Both the position numbers and the translations under genes were made by a program. A DNA stretch of 64,000 nucleotides from Oscillatoriaceae cyanobacterium M7585_C2015_266 (GTDB lineage: Bacteria > Cyanobacteriota > Cyanobacteriia > Cyanobacteriales > Oscillatoriaceae), in contig DVEG01000026.1 in assembly GCA_015295835.1 (NCBI GenBank), positions 186,001-250,000 of the forward strand, in the 5' to 3' direction. A model generated the notes under the pieces. That model was not told the origin of the DNA. It saw only the letters and a list, made by a program, of their open reading frames with translations, and searched no databases. Positions 26,764 through 35,449 of this stretch are shown here, piece by piece (within the stretch, counting starts at the first letter, position 1; each line of letters starts with the position of its first letter).

Positions 26764-27834
26764 TTATTTTATAGAAAATTCTGCGATCGCTTCTTTCAAC
26801 CCCGCCAACAATGCTTGATTTTCTGTAGCTGTGCCAACTGCGGTTCGGAAGTAGTAGGCATCTAATCCCGGTTTTAATCCAAAATCTGCTACAAATATTT
26901 GACGGGCACTTAGGGCTTTTACCAATTCGCTTGATGGAATGCCCAGTTTTTTTGTTCTCACAAATAAAAAGTTAGTTTTTGAAGGATAAACTTGTAAACC
27001 TATTTTTTCTAGTTCCTGTGATAATATTTCTCTCTCTTGACATATTTTTTTTAAATTATCGTTGACATATTCTAAATCAGAAAGTGCTGCTTCTGCCGCC
27101 ACTAACGCTAGTTTGTTTACTGGGAATAATTGAGCAGCTCGGTAAAAATAATCTGCGAGCGCTTCATTTGTAATAGCATATCCTATTCTTACTCCCGCTA
27201 ATCCAAAACTTTTAGAAAAACTTCTTAATACTATTAAATTCTGGTATTTCTCAATTAAGTCAACAACAGTTGACTGACATATTTCATAATAACACTCATC
27301 AACTACTACTGCACATTCTACATTCTTAAGTATTTCTATAATTGTTTCCCGTGATACAATATTCCCAGTGGGATTATTGGGATTAGCGATAAAAATAAGT
27401 TTAGTGCGTGGGCTTATCTTATTCAACAATATTTTAACATCCAGCCCGAAATCGGGGTTTCTATTGACAAAAACCGGATTAGCGCCGATAATTTGAGTAG
27501 AGTGCCAATATACGAAAAAAGTCGGCACTGGAATTAAAACTTCTTCTCCCAGTTTAACAAAAACTTTGACAGCCAATTCGATAAGCTCATCGGAGCCGTT
27601 ACCGATGACAATTTGTTCTTTTTTAGCGCCAGTATATTTAGCTAAAGCTTCTCGCAGGCAGCCGCCTAAAATTTCAGGATACCTATTAATAGTTGCAGCA
27701 GCCTCAGAAATTGCTTTTATAACTCGTGGTGAGGGAGGAAAAGGTAATTCTCCTTTATCCAAACGAATCGCTTTTTCACTTTTGACAGCCCCGGCACTCT
27801 TAGGGCTTAAATTTTTAATATGTTCGTTAACCAT
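26764..27834 (-). CDS. Histidinol-phosphate aminotransferase-like PLP enzyme
   Basis: A 356-residue fold-type I aminotransferase of the HisC family. Seen are NPNNPTG (151-157), Asp179 that pairs with the PLP ring nitrogen, and the Schiff-base Lys208 in SFSKSFGLAGVRIGY. In HisC the N terminus normally reads LNANENP.GPSP; here it is LDKGELPFPPSP (25-36), so the Asn that helps recognise substrate is replaced. It may use histidinol phosphate/imidazole acetol phosphate or a related phospho-amino alcohol or aromatic amino acid. It is 12 bases after the HAD gene and 32 before the HisRS-like gene in the operon. Family sure, substrate open. Confidence 0.87.
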   Translation of the reverse strand: MVNEHIKNLSPKSAGAVKSEKAIRLDKGELPFPPSPRVIKAISEAAATINRYPEILGGCLREALAKYTGAKKEQIVIGNGSDELIELAVKVFVKLGEEVLIPVPTFFVYWHSTQIIGANPVFVNRNPDFGLDVKILLNKISPRTKLIFIANPNNPTGNIVSRETIIEILKNVECAVVVDECYYEICQSTVVDLIEKYQNLIVLRSFSKSFGLAGVRIGYAITNEALADYFYRAAQLFPVNKLALVAAEAALSDLEYVNDNLKKICQEREILSQELEKIGLQVYPSKTNFLFVRTKKLGIPSSELVKALSARQIFVADFGLKPGLDAYYFRTAVGTATENQALLAGLKEAIAEFSIK

Positions 27835-27846
27835 ATTTTAATCTAT

Positions 27847-28962
27847 TTAATCTATTTTTAATCCTAACCATTGAGGCAATTCTATAATACTATTTAGGAG
27901 TAAATCACAACCGGCATCGGTTAGTATTTTTTGTTTGTCTCCAGCCAAACCTGTTAAAACACCTATGGATATACAGCCGGCTTGTTTGGCAGCTACTACG
28001 TCAGATGCTGCATCGCCAATATAAGCAGCATATTTTCGCTCTCGGCGTTGAAATTCTTGTTTAAGCAATATTTCATCGGGTTCTTCTGGGTGAATGGCTT
28101 TTAGCACAATAAATGGATGCGGTTTACCCAGTTTGATACTACCAGAGTTTGATAGAATTGACTCCGCTTTTAATACTTCATCATATGTTATAATACGAGT
28201 GGAGTCAAAATATTGTAGCAATCCTAATGCTGTAAGCGGTTGGATGACTTCATTGCGGGGTCTCCCAGTTGCGATCGCTAGCTTATATCCTGAATTTTTT
28301 AGTATTCTCAGCGTCGCCTCTATCTTCTCTAACTCCAATACTGTTTCGTCATCGGGTAAATTATACCCTTTTTTCCCTTCATACCAATCCTGAAAGTTTT
28401 GATAACATAGTTGCCACAAATCCCCTTTTGCTTCCAGTGATAAAAAATTTCTTCCCAAAATTTTCTGGGTAAATACAGTAACATATTCGACTACTTCGTT
28501 TCCCTTTAGCCCACTGGTTTCTCGCCAAAACTGGCAAATCACGCTGGCGCTGATACTAGAATCATACTCTTGCCCTTTGAGAAGTTTTCCCAACTCCTGT
28601 AATTTTTCCTCTATAGTAATATCTTCGCGACTTAGTTTATTTGCCCAATCGTGGTTGATTTGGTTAATTTTAGCAAGAATGCTGACTAGGTGCAAACAGG
28701 TAACAAAAAAGGTTAAATCCCAATTGGAATTCACAGCCCTACTTTTTAGCTCATAGATAAAATCGCTAGCTATTATTTTTTCACCAAATTTTAAAATTTT
28801 GCTGGGCTCTTTTTCTTGGCAGAAATAGTTTTTTAATCCAAGATATTTTTCATTTGTGATTAACTCCCATACTGTCATTCTGGCTGTATTCCAGTATTTA
28901 TTTTCGCTGGTAATAACACCATCTAAATCAAAAATTAGTAGATTAATTTGCTCTAGCACCAT
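27847..28962 (-). CDS. HAD-superfamily hydrolase with a large cap domain
   Basis: A 371-residue phosphatase-like protein. Motif I is FDLDGVIT with nucleophile Asp12 and acid Asp14; motif II is the Thr in AIATGRPRN; the Lys lies in KPHPF and the acidic motif is YIGDAASDV. Between motifs I and II are about 200 residues instead of the usual 60-80, a large helical cap that would set substrate choice. It starts at ATG 28962, overlapping the kinase gene by 10 bases. In its operon it is the only candidate for the phosphatase step (histidinol phosphate to histidinol), for which bacteria use HisB-N, HisJ-type PHP or other HAD enzymes. Equally it may act on a product of the neighbouring kinase. Confidence 0.82.
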   Translation of the reverse strand: MVLEQINLLIFDLDGVITSENKYWNTARMTVWELITNEKYLGLKNYFCQEKEPSKILKFGEKIIASDFIYELKSRAVNSNWDLTFFVTCLHLVSILAKINQINHDWANKLSREDITIEEKLQELGKLLKGQEYDSSISASVICQFWRETSGLKGNEVVEYVTVFTQKILGRNFLSLEAKGDLWQLCYQNFQDWYEGKKGYNLPDDETVLELEKIEATLRILKNSGYKLAIATGRPRNEVIQPLTALGLLQYFDSTRIITYDEVLKAESILSNSGSIKLGKPHPFIVLKAIHPEEPDEILLKQEFQRRERKYAAYIGDAASDVVAAKQAGCISIGVLTGLAGDKQKILTDAGCDLLLNSIIELPQWLGLKID

Positions 28963-30182
28963 ACTCCGCTTGCGATCGCATCTAACTCTCTATCGATTAA
29001 AGTTTTAGAATTTCCCCTACTCCCCATCTCAACTGATAGTGCCAAACCCAACAGCCCAATTTCAGGAGTAAATTTTTGGCGATCGCTTAAATTCATTGTT
29101 AAAAAAGGACAACAAAATAATGCCAATTTTAAGTATTCCTGCCAGTCTTCTGTTAGCCAGCCTTTTGATTTTAGTTCTTCTAATAATGGTTTTAACACAA
29201 ATTGTAACTTCGAGTATAAAAATTCCCTCCTAATTTTCGAAGGCATAAAATCATGTTCTACAATTATTCTATCTCCTTGAATTTTCAGATTTATCGACAG
29301 AGTGCAAGCTACTTCATTTGGAAAATACATCCAAATAGCAAAAACATTGTGGAAGAGTGGTTTTGTCAAATCTAAGAAAGGGGAGTGACGCCCGGCGAAG
29401 GCGGGATCGAAATAAATCAGGCGATTTTCTTCAACAAAGACATTGCCGTTGTGAGCATCGCCGTGCCCTATTATTGATGGTGTATCACAGCGGGAAGGAT
29501 TTAAAGTTGCGCTCGCTCGTTGTATAATCTCCCCCAAGCTATCTTTAAATTCTATCCCATTAATACACCATTTCATTTTCGCTAACTTTTCAAAACTTAT
29601 ACTATATCCCGGTAATATAATTTCTTTCCCCTCATAAAAATTACTGAAGCGCCCCCCAGTTAATCTGTGATAAAATAACTGATGTATAGGAGCTTGGGCG
29701 TGGGCTTCTGCTTTTAATATTTGAAGCGTGTTTTGATAGATTTTCCAAAGTTCTGAGTCAGCTTTTTGTTGGAGTGTTATAATTGAATCAGCATCGTTTC
29801 TTTTTCCGGTTTCTATTTCCCAGGCGACATTAAATAAGGAGGGAGCCTCGAAAAATTCATAAATTAATAACTGTTTGCCCCATTCTGTCGAGCTGAATAT
29901 TGGTTGAATAACAGGATATCCAGCCTCAGCAAGAATACTAGAGTTGTAATATTCGTTAATAATACTTTGAGGCTCGACATGAGTTTTGAAAAATAACTTT
30001 TTGCCGTCTTTTGTAGACAGTATCCCATTAATAGAATTAAGGGAAACTGCCAAAGGGCGGATGTTGACAGATTCTACCTGAAAAGGCAGTTCTTTATTGA
30101 GAAAATTTTTCATTCGTTCATTCGCTGCTTCTAAATTAGTGAACTGCAGCATTTGGATTTGATATAATTCCTTATCTGACAA
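28953..30182 (-). CDS. Aminoglycoside phosphotransferase (APH)/choline kinase-fold small-molecule kinase
   Basis: A 409-residue kinase-like protein. The Brenner motif IIGHGDAHNGNVF supplies catalytic Asp and Asn, and the following IYFDPAFAGR supplies the metal-binding Asp. APH-fold enzymes phosphorylate hydroxyls of small molecules such as choline, aminoglycosides, homoserine or methylthioribose. Start is TTG at 30182 with GGAGA about seven bases upstream. Placed between hisD and the HAD phosphatase with a 9-base gap on one side and 10-base overlap on the other, it is clearly part of the operon. No step of histidine biosynthesis needs such a kinase, which argues for a different or extended product. 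The possible alternative, a resistance kinase, is not excluded. Confidence 0.8.
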   Translation of the reverse strand: MSDKELYQIQMLQFTNLEAANERMKNFLNKELPFQVESVNIRPLAVSLNSINGILSTKDGKKLFFKTHVEPQSIINEYYNSSILAEAGYPVIQPIFSSTEWGKQLLIYEFFEAPSLFNVAWEIETGKRNDADSIITLQQKADSELWKIYQNTLQILKAEAHAQAPIHQLFYHRLTGGRFSNFYEGKEIILPGYSISFEKLAKMKWCINGIEFKDSLGEIIQRASATLNPSRCDTPSIIGHGDAHNGNVFVEENRLIYFDPAFAGRHSPFLDLTKPLFHNVFAIWMYFPNEVACTLSINLKIQGDRIIVEHDFMPSKIRREFLYSKLQFVLKPLLEELKSKGWLTEDWQEYLKLALFCCPFLTMNLSDRQKFTPEIGLLGLALSVEMGSRGNSKTLIDRELDAIASGVWC

Positions 30183-30191
30183 TTTTTTCTC

Positions 30192-31502
30192 CTATTCTCT
30201 AAGTAATTCTTCTCGTTCACGAATTGCCATAGCGTGAGCAGGAAATCCTTCGTAATCGGCAAGAGTAGTAGTAGTTTTTTTCAGGCGCTCGAAACCTTCT
30301 TTTGTTAGATAACCAATACCTGAGCGTTTAAGAAAATCATGAACCGACACAGCAGAATAAGAGCGAGCAAAACCGCCTGTTGGTAAAATTGCATTAACGC
30401 CGAGACAATAATTAGCAGTAGGGATTGGAGTATAGGCACCGAGTAATATTTCGCCCGCATTTTTAATCCGTCCTAAAATAGAAAACGGATCTTTAACTAG
30501 AATTTCCAAATGTTCTGGGGCATATTCATTAACGAAATTAATAGACTCTTCCAGACTAGAAGTTATCAAAATTCCACCGTAGGATGAAAGTCCTTTTTCG
30601 CAAAAATTGCGCCGCCATTCCGGTAATCGCTGTAAGTATTTGGGCACGAATTCCGCAGCTTTTTGCGCCACCTCTTCACTATGGGTTACCAGTAGGGCAG
30701 CAGATTCTGGCCCATGTTCGGCTTCGACAAGTAAGTCCAGGGCTGCTAGTTGCGGATTAGTAGTTTCATCAGCGAGGATAATCGACTCACTAGGACCAGC
30801 AGGAAGTCCAACGTCTACTGTTCCAAAAAGTATGCGTTTAGCGGCAGAGCCATAAACATTGCAGGGACCTGTTATTTTATCAACTTTGGGGATAGTTTCT
30901 GTACCCAGAGCCATTGCAGCGATCGCTTGCATACCTCCCAGCTTATAAATTTCTTTAACACCAGCCATTTCAGCAGCAACTAGAGACACTGGCTCTACTT
31001 CACCATTTTTATCTGGTGGCGTACAAACCATAATTCTAGGAACCCCTGCCACCATTGCTGGGATAGTTAGCATCAACATTACCGAGGGAAAAGCCCCTTT
31101 GCCCCTGGGAACATATAACCCTGCACTAGCAATTGGAGTTACTTTTTCCCCGGCGAAAATCCCCGGTTTAATCTCTATCAGTTGAATTTCCTCTCTGCAT
31201 TGCCGTTGATGAACAGCCTTGATGTTGGTAAACGCTTCTTCCAGAGCAGCTTTCAGTTCGGGATCTACTTTTTCGTGGGCGGCGGCAAACTCTTCCTCGC
31301 TTACTTTTAAATTTTCAACCGTCGCCTCCGCATAATCAAATTTTCTTACGTATTCAATTAACGCTTGATTACCGCGTTGCTTGATTTGGTTGATTACCTC
31401 TTTTGCAATCAACATTGCTTCTTCGATGTCCAACTCCGCCCGCCTTTTCAACGTGGAGATTTCTTCAGACATCATTTCAGCGAGTCGGAGAACCCTAACC
31501 AC
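30192..31502 (-). CDS. Histidinol dehydrogenase-like enzyme, divergent
   Basis: A 436-residue NAD-dependent alcohol/aldehyde dehydrogenase of the HisD family, which oxidises histidinol to histidine in two steps. Catalytic Glu330-His331 (APEHLEI), Asp389 and His423 (EGFPAH) are kept. Differences from standard HisD, judged from memory: zinc ligand Gln is Glu260 in LLVEAEHG (normally SQAEH), the MxAGPSE segment is LPAGPSE (233-239), and the TNHVLPT motif is VNAILPT (369-375) with His replaced by Ala. Such changes occur in HisD relatives that use other amino or sulfo alcohols. Start is GTG 31502 with GGAGG about seven bases before. It follows the symporter gene by 74 bases and leads the biosynthetic part of the operon. 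Confidence 0.83.
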   Translation of the reverse strand: MVRVLRLAEMMSEEISTLKRRAELDIEEAMLIAKEVINQIKQRGNQALIEYVRKFDYAEATVENLKVSEEEFAAAHEKVDPELKAALEEAFTNIKAVHQRQCREEIQLIEIKPGIFAGEKVTPIASAGLYVPRGKGAFPSVMLMLTIPAMVAGVPRIMVCTPPDKNGEVEPVSLVAAEMAGVKEIYKLGGMQAIAAMALGTETIPKVDKITGPCNVYGSAAKRILFGTVDVGLPAGPSESIILADETTNPQLAALDLLVEAEHGPESAALLVTHSEEVAQKAAEFVPKYLQRLPEWRRNFCEKGLSSYGGILITSSLEESINFVNEYAPEHLEILVKDPFSILGRIKNAGEILLGAYTPIPTANYCLGVNAILPTGGFARSYSAVSVHDFLKRSGIGYLTKEGFERLKKTTTTLADYEGFPAHAMAIREREELLRE

Positions 31503-31576
31503 AGCCTGCCTCCTTTGCTAGTTCTTTAGGAATTAAAACTTTTATCTTTACAGAGACTAAACCAGTTTACCACCTT

Positions 31577-32863
31577 TTATATGTTTTTACTATAGAGAGG
31601 CTTTTTCTCTAACAACTTGCCTGCTAAAAATCCGACACCGGAAAACCCAATTCCAACCAGCAATATAGTAAGTTCGGCAGAGCCGGGGATAATGTACTGA
31701 CTATCCACCCGTGTTATTACTGTCATTATCCCTGCCGAGATGATTCCCAGTGATAGTGACAGCCACACGCTCCTATCTAAAAAATTGTATTTATTGTCTT
31801 TGTCTAGTAAGTAAGCGATAAAAGGCAAAAGTACCGCTGCCACATAGATGGCATAAAATGAGACTATCAAATCGACGAGCGCTCCTCCCCTCAAAGCCAC
31901 TATTAGCCCTAACAGCCCATTTATGACTGCAGCGAGCGCATTTTGCTGCCAATTTGTCGGCAATTCGGCAATATCTAACAGAGTTGTATTCATCACCCGT
32001 AGTACACCAGCACCGGAACCCAATGCCGTCACCAACAGTGATAATAACAGAAAAACCCCTACCGGTTGCTCAGTGCCGCCACCTGCCCAGGAAATAATAT
32101 AAGCAATCGCCTGTTTGCCTTCGATACTTGCAGGTAAAATTGCTGCATCTTTAGCGGCACTTACTGCTGCCGAAGGCACAAAGGCTAGTAACATTAATAT
32201 AAGTGCTCCAAGTAGACAGCCGTTATAGGCACTGCGAATATCTTTAGCTTGGATAATGAATTGTTGAAAATCCATACCCAGGATGGTAAGTAGAATCGTT
32301 GTCAGTGGGATGCCTACAAGTTGGGCAGGAGGCACGCAGCTAAGGGCGGGTACAAATTCTAAAGGCGAGCGCAAATATTCTTCTAGCCCTCCCTTAACTG
32401 CCCAAAGGGAATATAGTAGTGCCAAGGAGCTGATTATCAAAAAAATTTGAAATATCCGGCTGACTTGCCCTAGTGGCACTAACGACAAGACTATAATTAA
32501 TGAGCTGAGAATTATTGCACTAGGCAGCAGCGGTAATTCCAATAGTTTAAGTATGAAAGCTCCGCCGAGAATTTGTGACGCTACTACTCCTATCATCCAT
32601 GCCCACGACGCAATTCCTATAAGGATTTTTACTGCTTTGCCGTAGCGTCTGCCTAAAAGTGTCCAAATTGGCTCTATTTCTGTCCAGTAAAATTTTACCA
32701 ATGTTATAATTGCTACTAGCCCCAGACTTGTAGAAACGGCATAAAGGCTGCCTGCTGCGTCGAGGGTAAGTGCTTTTTCTCCTGTTCCTAAAAGAAATCC
32801 TAATCCATAATGTACTGAAACTAGTAGAGCTGCTATTGATAAACTGTCGAGATTTCGACTCAT
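31577..32863 (-). CDS. Sodium:solute symporter-like membrane transporter (LeuT fold)
   Basis: A 428-residue integral membrane protein with about 12-13 hydrophobic helices. The beginning (LLVSVHYGLGFLLGTGEKAL) and the general pattern fit the sodium:solute symporter/APC superfamily with an inverted five-helix repeat. The substrate cannot be read. It lies 74 bases upstream of the HisD-like gene on the same strand and may be the first gene of the operon, in which case it would import a precursor or export or retrieve the product. Upstream, 78 bases away, is the J-domain gene, so a promoter is expected at about 32870-32940. Family assignment is moderate; relation to the pathway is inferred from position only. 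Confidence 0.7.
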   Translation of the reverse strand: MSRNLDSLSIAALLVSVHYGLGFLLGTGEKALTLDAAGSLYAVSTSLGLVAIITLVKFYWTEIEPIWTLLGRRYGKAVKILIGIASWAWMIGVVASQILGGAFILKLLELPLLPSAIILSSLIIVLSLVPLGQVSRIFQIFLIISSLALLYSLWAVKGGLEEYLRSPLEFVPALSCVPPAQLVGIPLTTILLTILGMDFQQFIIQAKDIRSAYNGCLLGALILMLLAFVPSAAVSAAKDAAILPASIEGKQAIAYIISWAGGGTEQPVGVFLLLSLLVTALGSGAGVLRVMNTTLLDIAELPTNWQQNALAAVINGLLGLIVALRGGALVDLIVSFYAIYVAAVLLPFIAYLLDKDNKYNFLDRSVWLSLSLGIISAGIMTVITRVDSQYIIPGSAELTILLVGIGFSGVGFLAGKLLEKKPLYSKNI

Positions 32864-32941
32864 ATTAGTTTCTTATTTTAAAATAAAAATAAAGCAATCG
32901 CTCTTCTATTTATTTTTTCTCCCAGTAGCGAGCGCATCCTT

Positions 32942-33919
32942 TTACTTTTTCTTCCCTCCCCCAAATAAACTGCCAAAAAAACCGCCCCCACCTTGCTCCG
33001 AATTGCCTTTCTTATTTTTTTTATCCCCTGGTTTCTGCGGCTTTTCAAGCATTTTCTGAGCTTCTAATGCCACCGGTTCATTAGGATTCAACTGCAAAGC
33101 ATTTTTAATGTGAACTTTTGCTAGAGTCGGCTGATTTTGTTTTAAATAAACCATCCCTAACAAAGCATGACAACGGCTATTTTTTGGTTCTATTTTCAGT
33201 GCATCTTTTAACTGCAAAACAGCTTGAGTGAAATCTTGAATCGCCATAAATTCTTCAGCGCGCCGATAATAGCTATCTACCTGTGATGAGGATGCAGCAG
33301 AAGTTGCTGTAGTCGGTGATGGCGGTGGTGGTGGCGGTGGCGGTGCTCCCGGTATTTTTGTCTTGTTATCTGCTTTTGTCGAGGGCGGTGGAGGTGCAGG
33401 CGGTTTGGGAAGCGGTGGCTTATTTACTACTGCACCTTTATTTTCTTGCCGCATAATGTAAACTGCATTTAATTCGCTGAGTTCAGCGATAATGTTTGTA
33501 CTTTGTTCTAACGTATTATACTGTTTTTCAGCAAGTTGGTTGACTAGAGATTTATAAGTTGTCTCGTAATCGCTTGCTTGAGATAACTGTCTAGCTGGTT
33601 CGCTCTGTATTTCAATTTTATTGGATTCCTGAATACAACGCTTGCCTATTAAACCTAGTAGGATATTGTGTTCAGCGCGCTCGCGTTCTTTAGAAAGTTT
33701 ACTGTATGCTGGACTTACCAATTTTGAAAATAAGTTACTTGCTAGCTTTTTCTCTTCTTCGCTTTTAGCCTTGCAACTGTCAGGGTGGAGTAGTCGAGAA
33801 ATTACAAGATAGCGTTTACGGATTGTTTTCTCATCCGCATCTATCGGTAAACCTAGAATAGCGTGGTAATCGATAAAATTATCGAATTTAAATAGCCCGC
33901 GATCAATTTGAAAAGACAT
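32942..33919 (-). CDS. J-domain protein with Pro-rich linker and TPR domain
   Basis: 325 residues: J domain at about 16-85 with the HPD signature at 45-47 (RLLHPDSCK), which stimulates Hsp70 ATPase; a Gly/Pro-rich linker (about 170-215) with runs of eight or more prolines; TPR repeats (about 216-290) of the type RAEEFMAIQDFTQAVLQLKDAL; and a Gly/Lys-rich end (GGGGFFGSLFGGGKKK). It therefore looks like a client-binding co-chaperone for a cyanobacterial DnaK. It is 78 bases upstream of the symporter gene and belongs to a separate transcription unit as far as spacing shows. Start ATG at 33919. Confidence 0.85.
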   Translation of the reverse strand: MSFQIDRGLFKFDNFIDYHAILGLPIDADEKTIRKRYLVISRLLHPDSCKAKSEEEKKLASNLFSKLVSPAYSKLSKERERAEHNILLGLIGKRCIQESNKIEIQSEPARQLSQASDYETTYKSLVNQLAEKQYNTLEQSTNIIAELSELNAVYIMRQENKGAVVNKPPLPKPPAPPPPSTKADNKTKIPGAPPPPPPPPSPTTATSAASSSQVDSYYRRAEEFMAIQDFTQAVLQLKDALKIEPKNSRCHALLGMVYLKQNQPTLAKVHIKNALQLNPNEPVALEAQKMLEKPQKPGDKKNKKGNSEQGGGGFFGSLFGGGKKK

Positions 33920-33998
33920 GGTGCCCTGTTTACTTCCAAAGCCCGTTGATTCCTTCTAATGTATCTCTTTTTACTGGATTTGTGCATTAGTGATTTCC

Positions 33999-34835
33999 CT
34001 ATACTGCAGTATTTCCCCACGAAGATAAAGGGGGAACTCGCAACAATTCTTTACTTAAGCTGTCGTGGATATGACCATTTGTAGCAAGAATCCGCCCAGA
34101 GCGGATTTGTAAAGGAGTGCGCTCATAGGCAGTGACTTTGCCGCCAGCTTCTTCTACCAACACTACCCCAGCCGCTATATCCCAAGGAGATAAGCCCCGC
34201 TCCCAATAACCATCTAAGCGCCCACAGGCAACATAAGCTAAATCAAGAGAGGCGGCACCGCTACGTCGCACCCCTTGAGTTAAGTGAGTGAGATAGCAAA
34301 ATTCGGCATAATTGTTATCGGGAGTTTCACGGCGGTCGTAAGCAAAACCAGTAACAAGTAGGCTTTTGCTCAATTCACTGGTTTTGGAAACCTGAATTGG
34401 GCGACGGTTACGCGTAGCACCCTGCCCTTTAGCGGCGCGAAATAATTCGTTGTCAAACGGAGCGAAAATTACACCAACGTAGGGAACATCCTCAATTAGT
34501 AAGCCAATGGATACGGCATAAAAGGGATATTGGTGAGCGTAATTGGTGGTGCCGTCTAAAGGATCGATCGCCCAGATGTACTCGCTATTCTTATTTCCTA
34601 TGATACCACTTTCTTCTGCAAGGATAGCGTGGTGGGGAAAGTGGCGCTTTAGTACTTTTATAATCTCTTCTTCTGCCGCTTTATCAGCTATAGTGACTAA
34701 ATCCCCCTGCCGCCCTTTTTCTTGAATTTCTTCTAAATTTCCCCAGTAAGTTTGTAAAACTGCCCCGGCAGTCATCGCTGCTTCGGTGGCAATATCTAGA
34801 TAAATTTGCAGTTGTTCAGGGGTGGGAGAGATCAT
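33999..34835 (-). CDS. Inositol monophosphatase family protein
   Basis: A 278-residue Mg-dependent phosphatase. Metal-binding motif 1 is DPLDGTTN (91-98) with Glu74/75 upstream, and motif 2 is SPWDIAAGVVLVEEAGG near residue 215. The family hydrolyses inositol phosphates, but members also act on 3'-phosphoadenosine phosphate, NADP, fructose-1,6-bisphosphate or histidinol phosphate. The last activity is of interest because an IMPase-type histidinol-phosphate phosphatase (HisN) is used by actinobacteria and plants, and this gene lies only a few kilobases from the his-like operon; however, it is separated from it by the J-domain gene, so a link is speculative. Length and motifs are complete. Confidence 0.9.
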   Translation of the reverse strand: MISPTPEQLQIYLDIATEAAMTAGAVLQTYWGNLEEIQEKGRQGDLVTIADKAAEEEIIKVLKRHFPHHAILAEESGIIGNKNSEYIWAIDPLDGTTNYAHQYPFYAVSIGLLIEDVPYVGVIFAPFDNELFRAAKGQGATRNRRPIQVSKTSELSKSLLVTGFAYDRRETPDNNYAEFCYLTHLTQGVRRSGAASLDLAYVACGRLDGYWERGLSPWDIAAGVVLVEEAGGKVTAYERTPLQIRSGRILATNGHIHDSLSKELLRVPPLSSWGNTAV

Positions 34836-34882
34836 ATTTTATAAATTACGAATTACTAGTTACTAAGTAGTAATAACTGTGG

Positions 34883-35449
34883 TTAGGGATATTGAGAGCG
34901 AAATTCAGCAGGAGTTTGGCGCATAGGGTTTTCAGGGTTCCAGATGCCTTTGCCCTTGAGTCTAGCCCATTCTTGAGCATAGGCAAAACGTTGATTATAT
35001 TTGGTATTGGGCGAGCGCGGTGAAAACAAAACACAACCTTCTTTGAGAAGTTGTTCGTTTAGCAGGATATCATCTCGCCAAACGTAAGCAAGCAGAAAGC
35101 AACGTTGTAGGTAGCAATATTTTTGCTGGACATCGAATTCTAACAGCAGGGGGTGGCCATCAATTAACTGCTGCAAGCGCTGTTGAGCATTAATTCCCCA
35201 AGGCTGTTGCTTTAAATCTGGCGCATCAATGCCTATGAGGCGTACTAAGGAAGGAATATCATCTCCACCGCTGTTAAAAATTTGCAAGCTCTGCCCGCTG
35301 ATAACCCGTTTTACTTGTACAGTCATACCTTGGGGTTTGATGGGGGCAGCACAGCTAAACAGAAGAGCAAAAGAACATAGCCATAAGAATAAAGTTTTTT
35401 TAAATTGGTAAATAAGAGCGATCGCTCGCCAAAACCGACCTAACATCAA
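34883..35449 (-). CDS. Thermonuclease-family (SNase-like) lipoprotein
   Basis: 188 residues with an N-terminal export signal and lipobox LLFSC (Cys33), followed by an SNase-like OB-fold domain (about 42-180). The catalytic Arg of the family is probably Arg70 in VRLIGIDAPD; the residue that is Glu43 in staphylococcal nuclease is Asp78 here, a conservative change that may lower activity. The second Arg is in YLQRCFLLAYVW. It would act on nucleic acid outside the cytoplasm, anchored to a membrane. Its start ATG overlaps the stop of the upstream ferredoxin gene by four bases (35446-35449), so the two are coupled. A 20-residue hydrophilic N-terminal extension precedes the hydrophobic core. Confidence 0.82.
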   Translation of the reverse strand: MMLGRFWRAIALIYQFKKTLFLWLCSFALLFSCAAPIKPQGMTVQVKRVISGQSLQIFNSGGDDIPSLVRLIGIDAPDLKQQPWGINAQQRLQQLIDGHPLLLEFDVQQKYCYLQRCFLLAYVWRDDILLNEQLLKEGCVLFSPRSPNTKYNQRFAYAQEWARLKGKGIWNPENPMRQTPAEFRSQYP

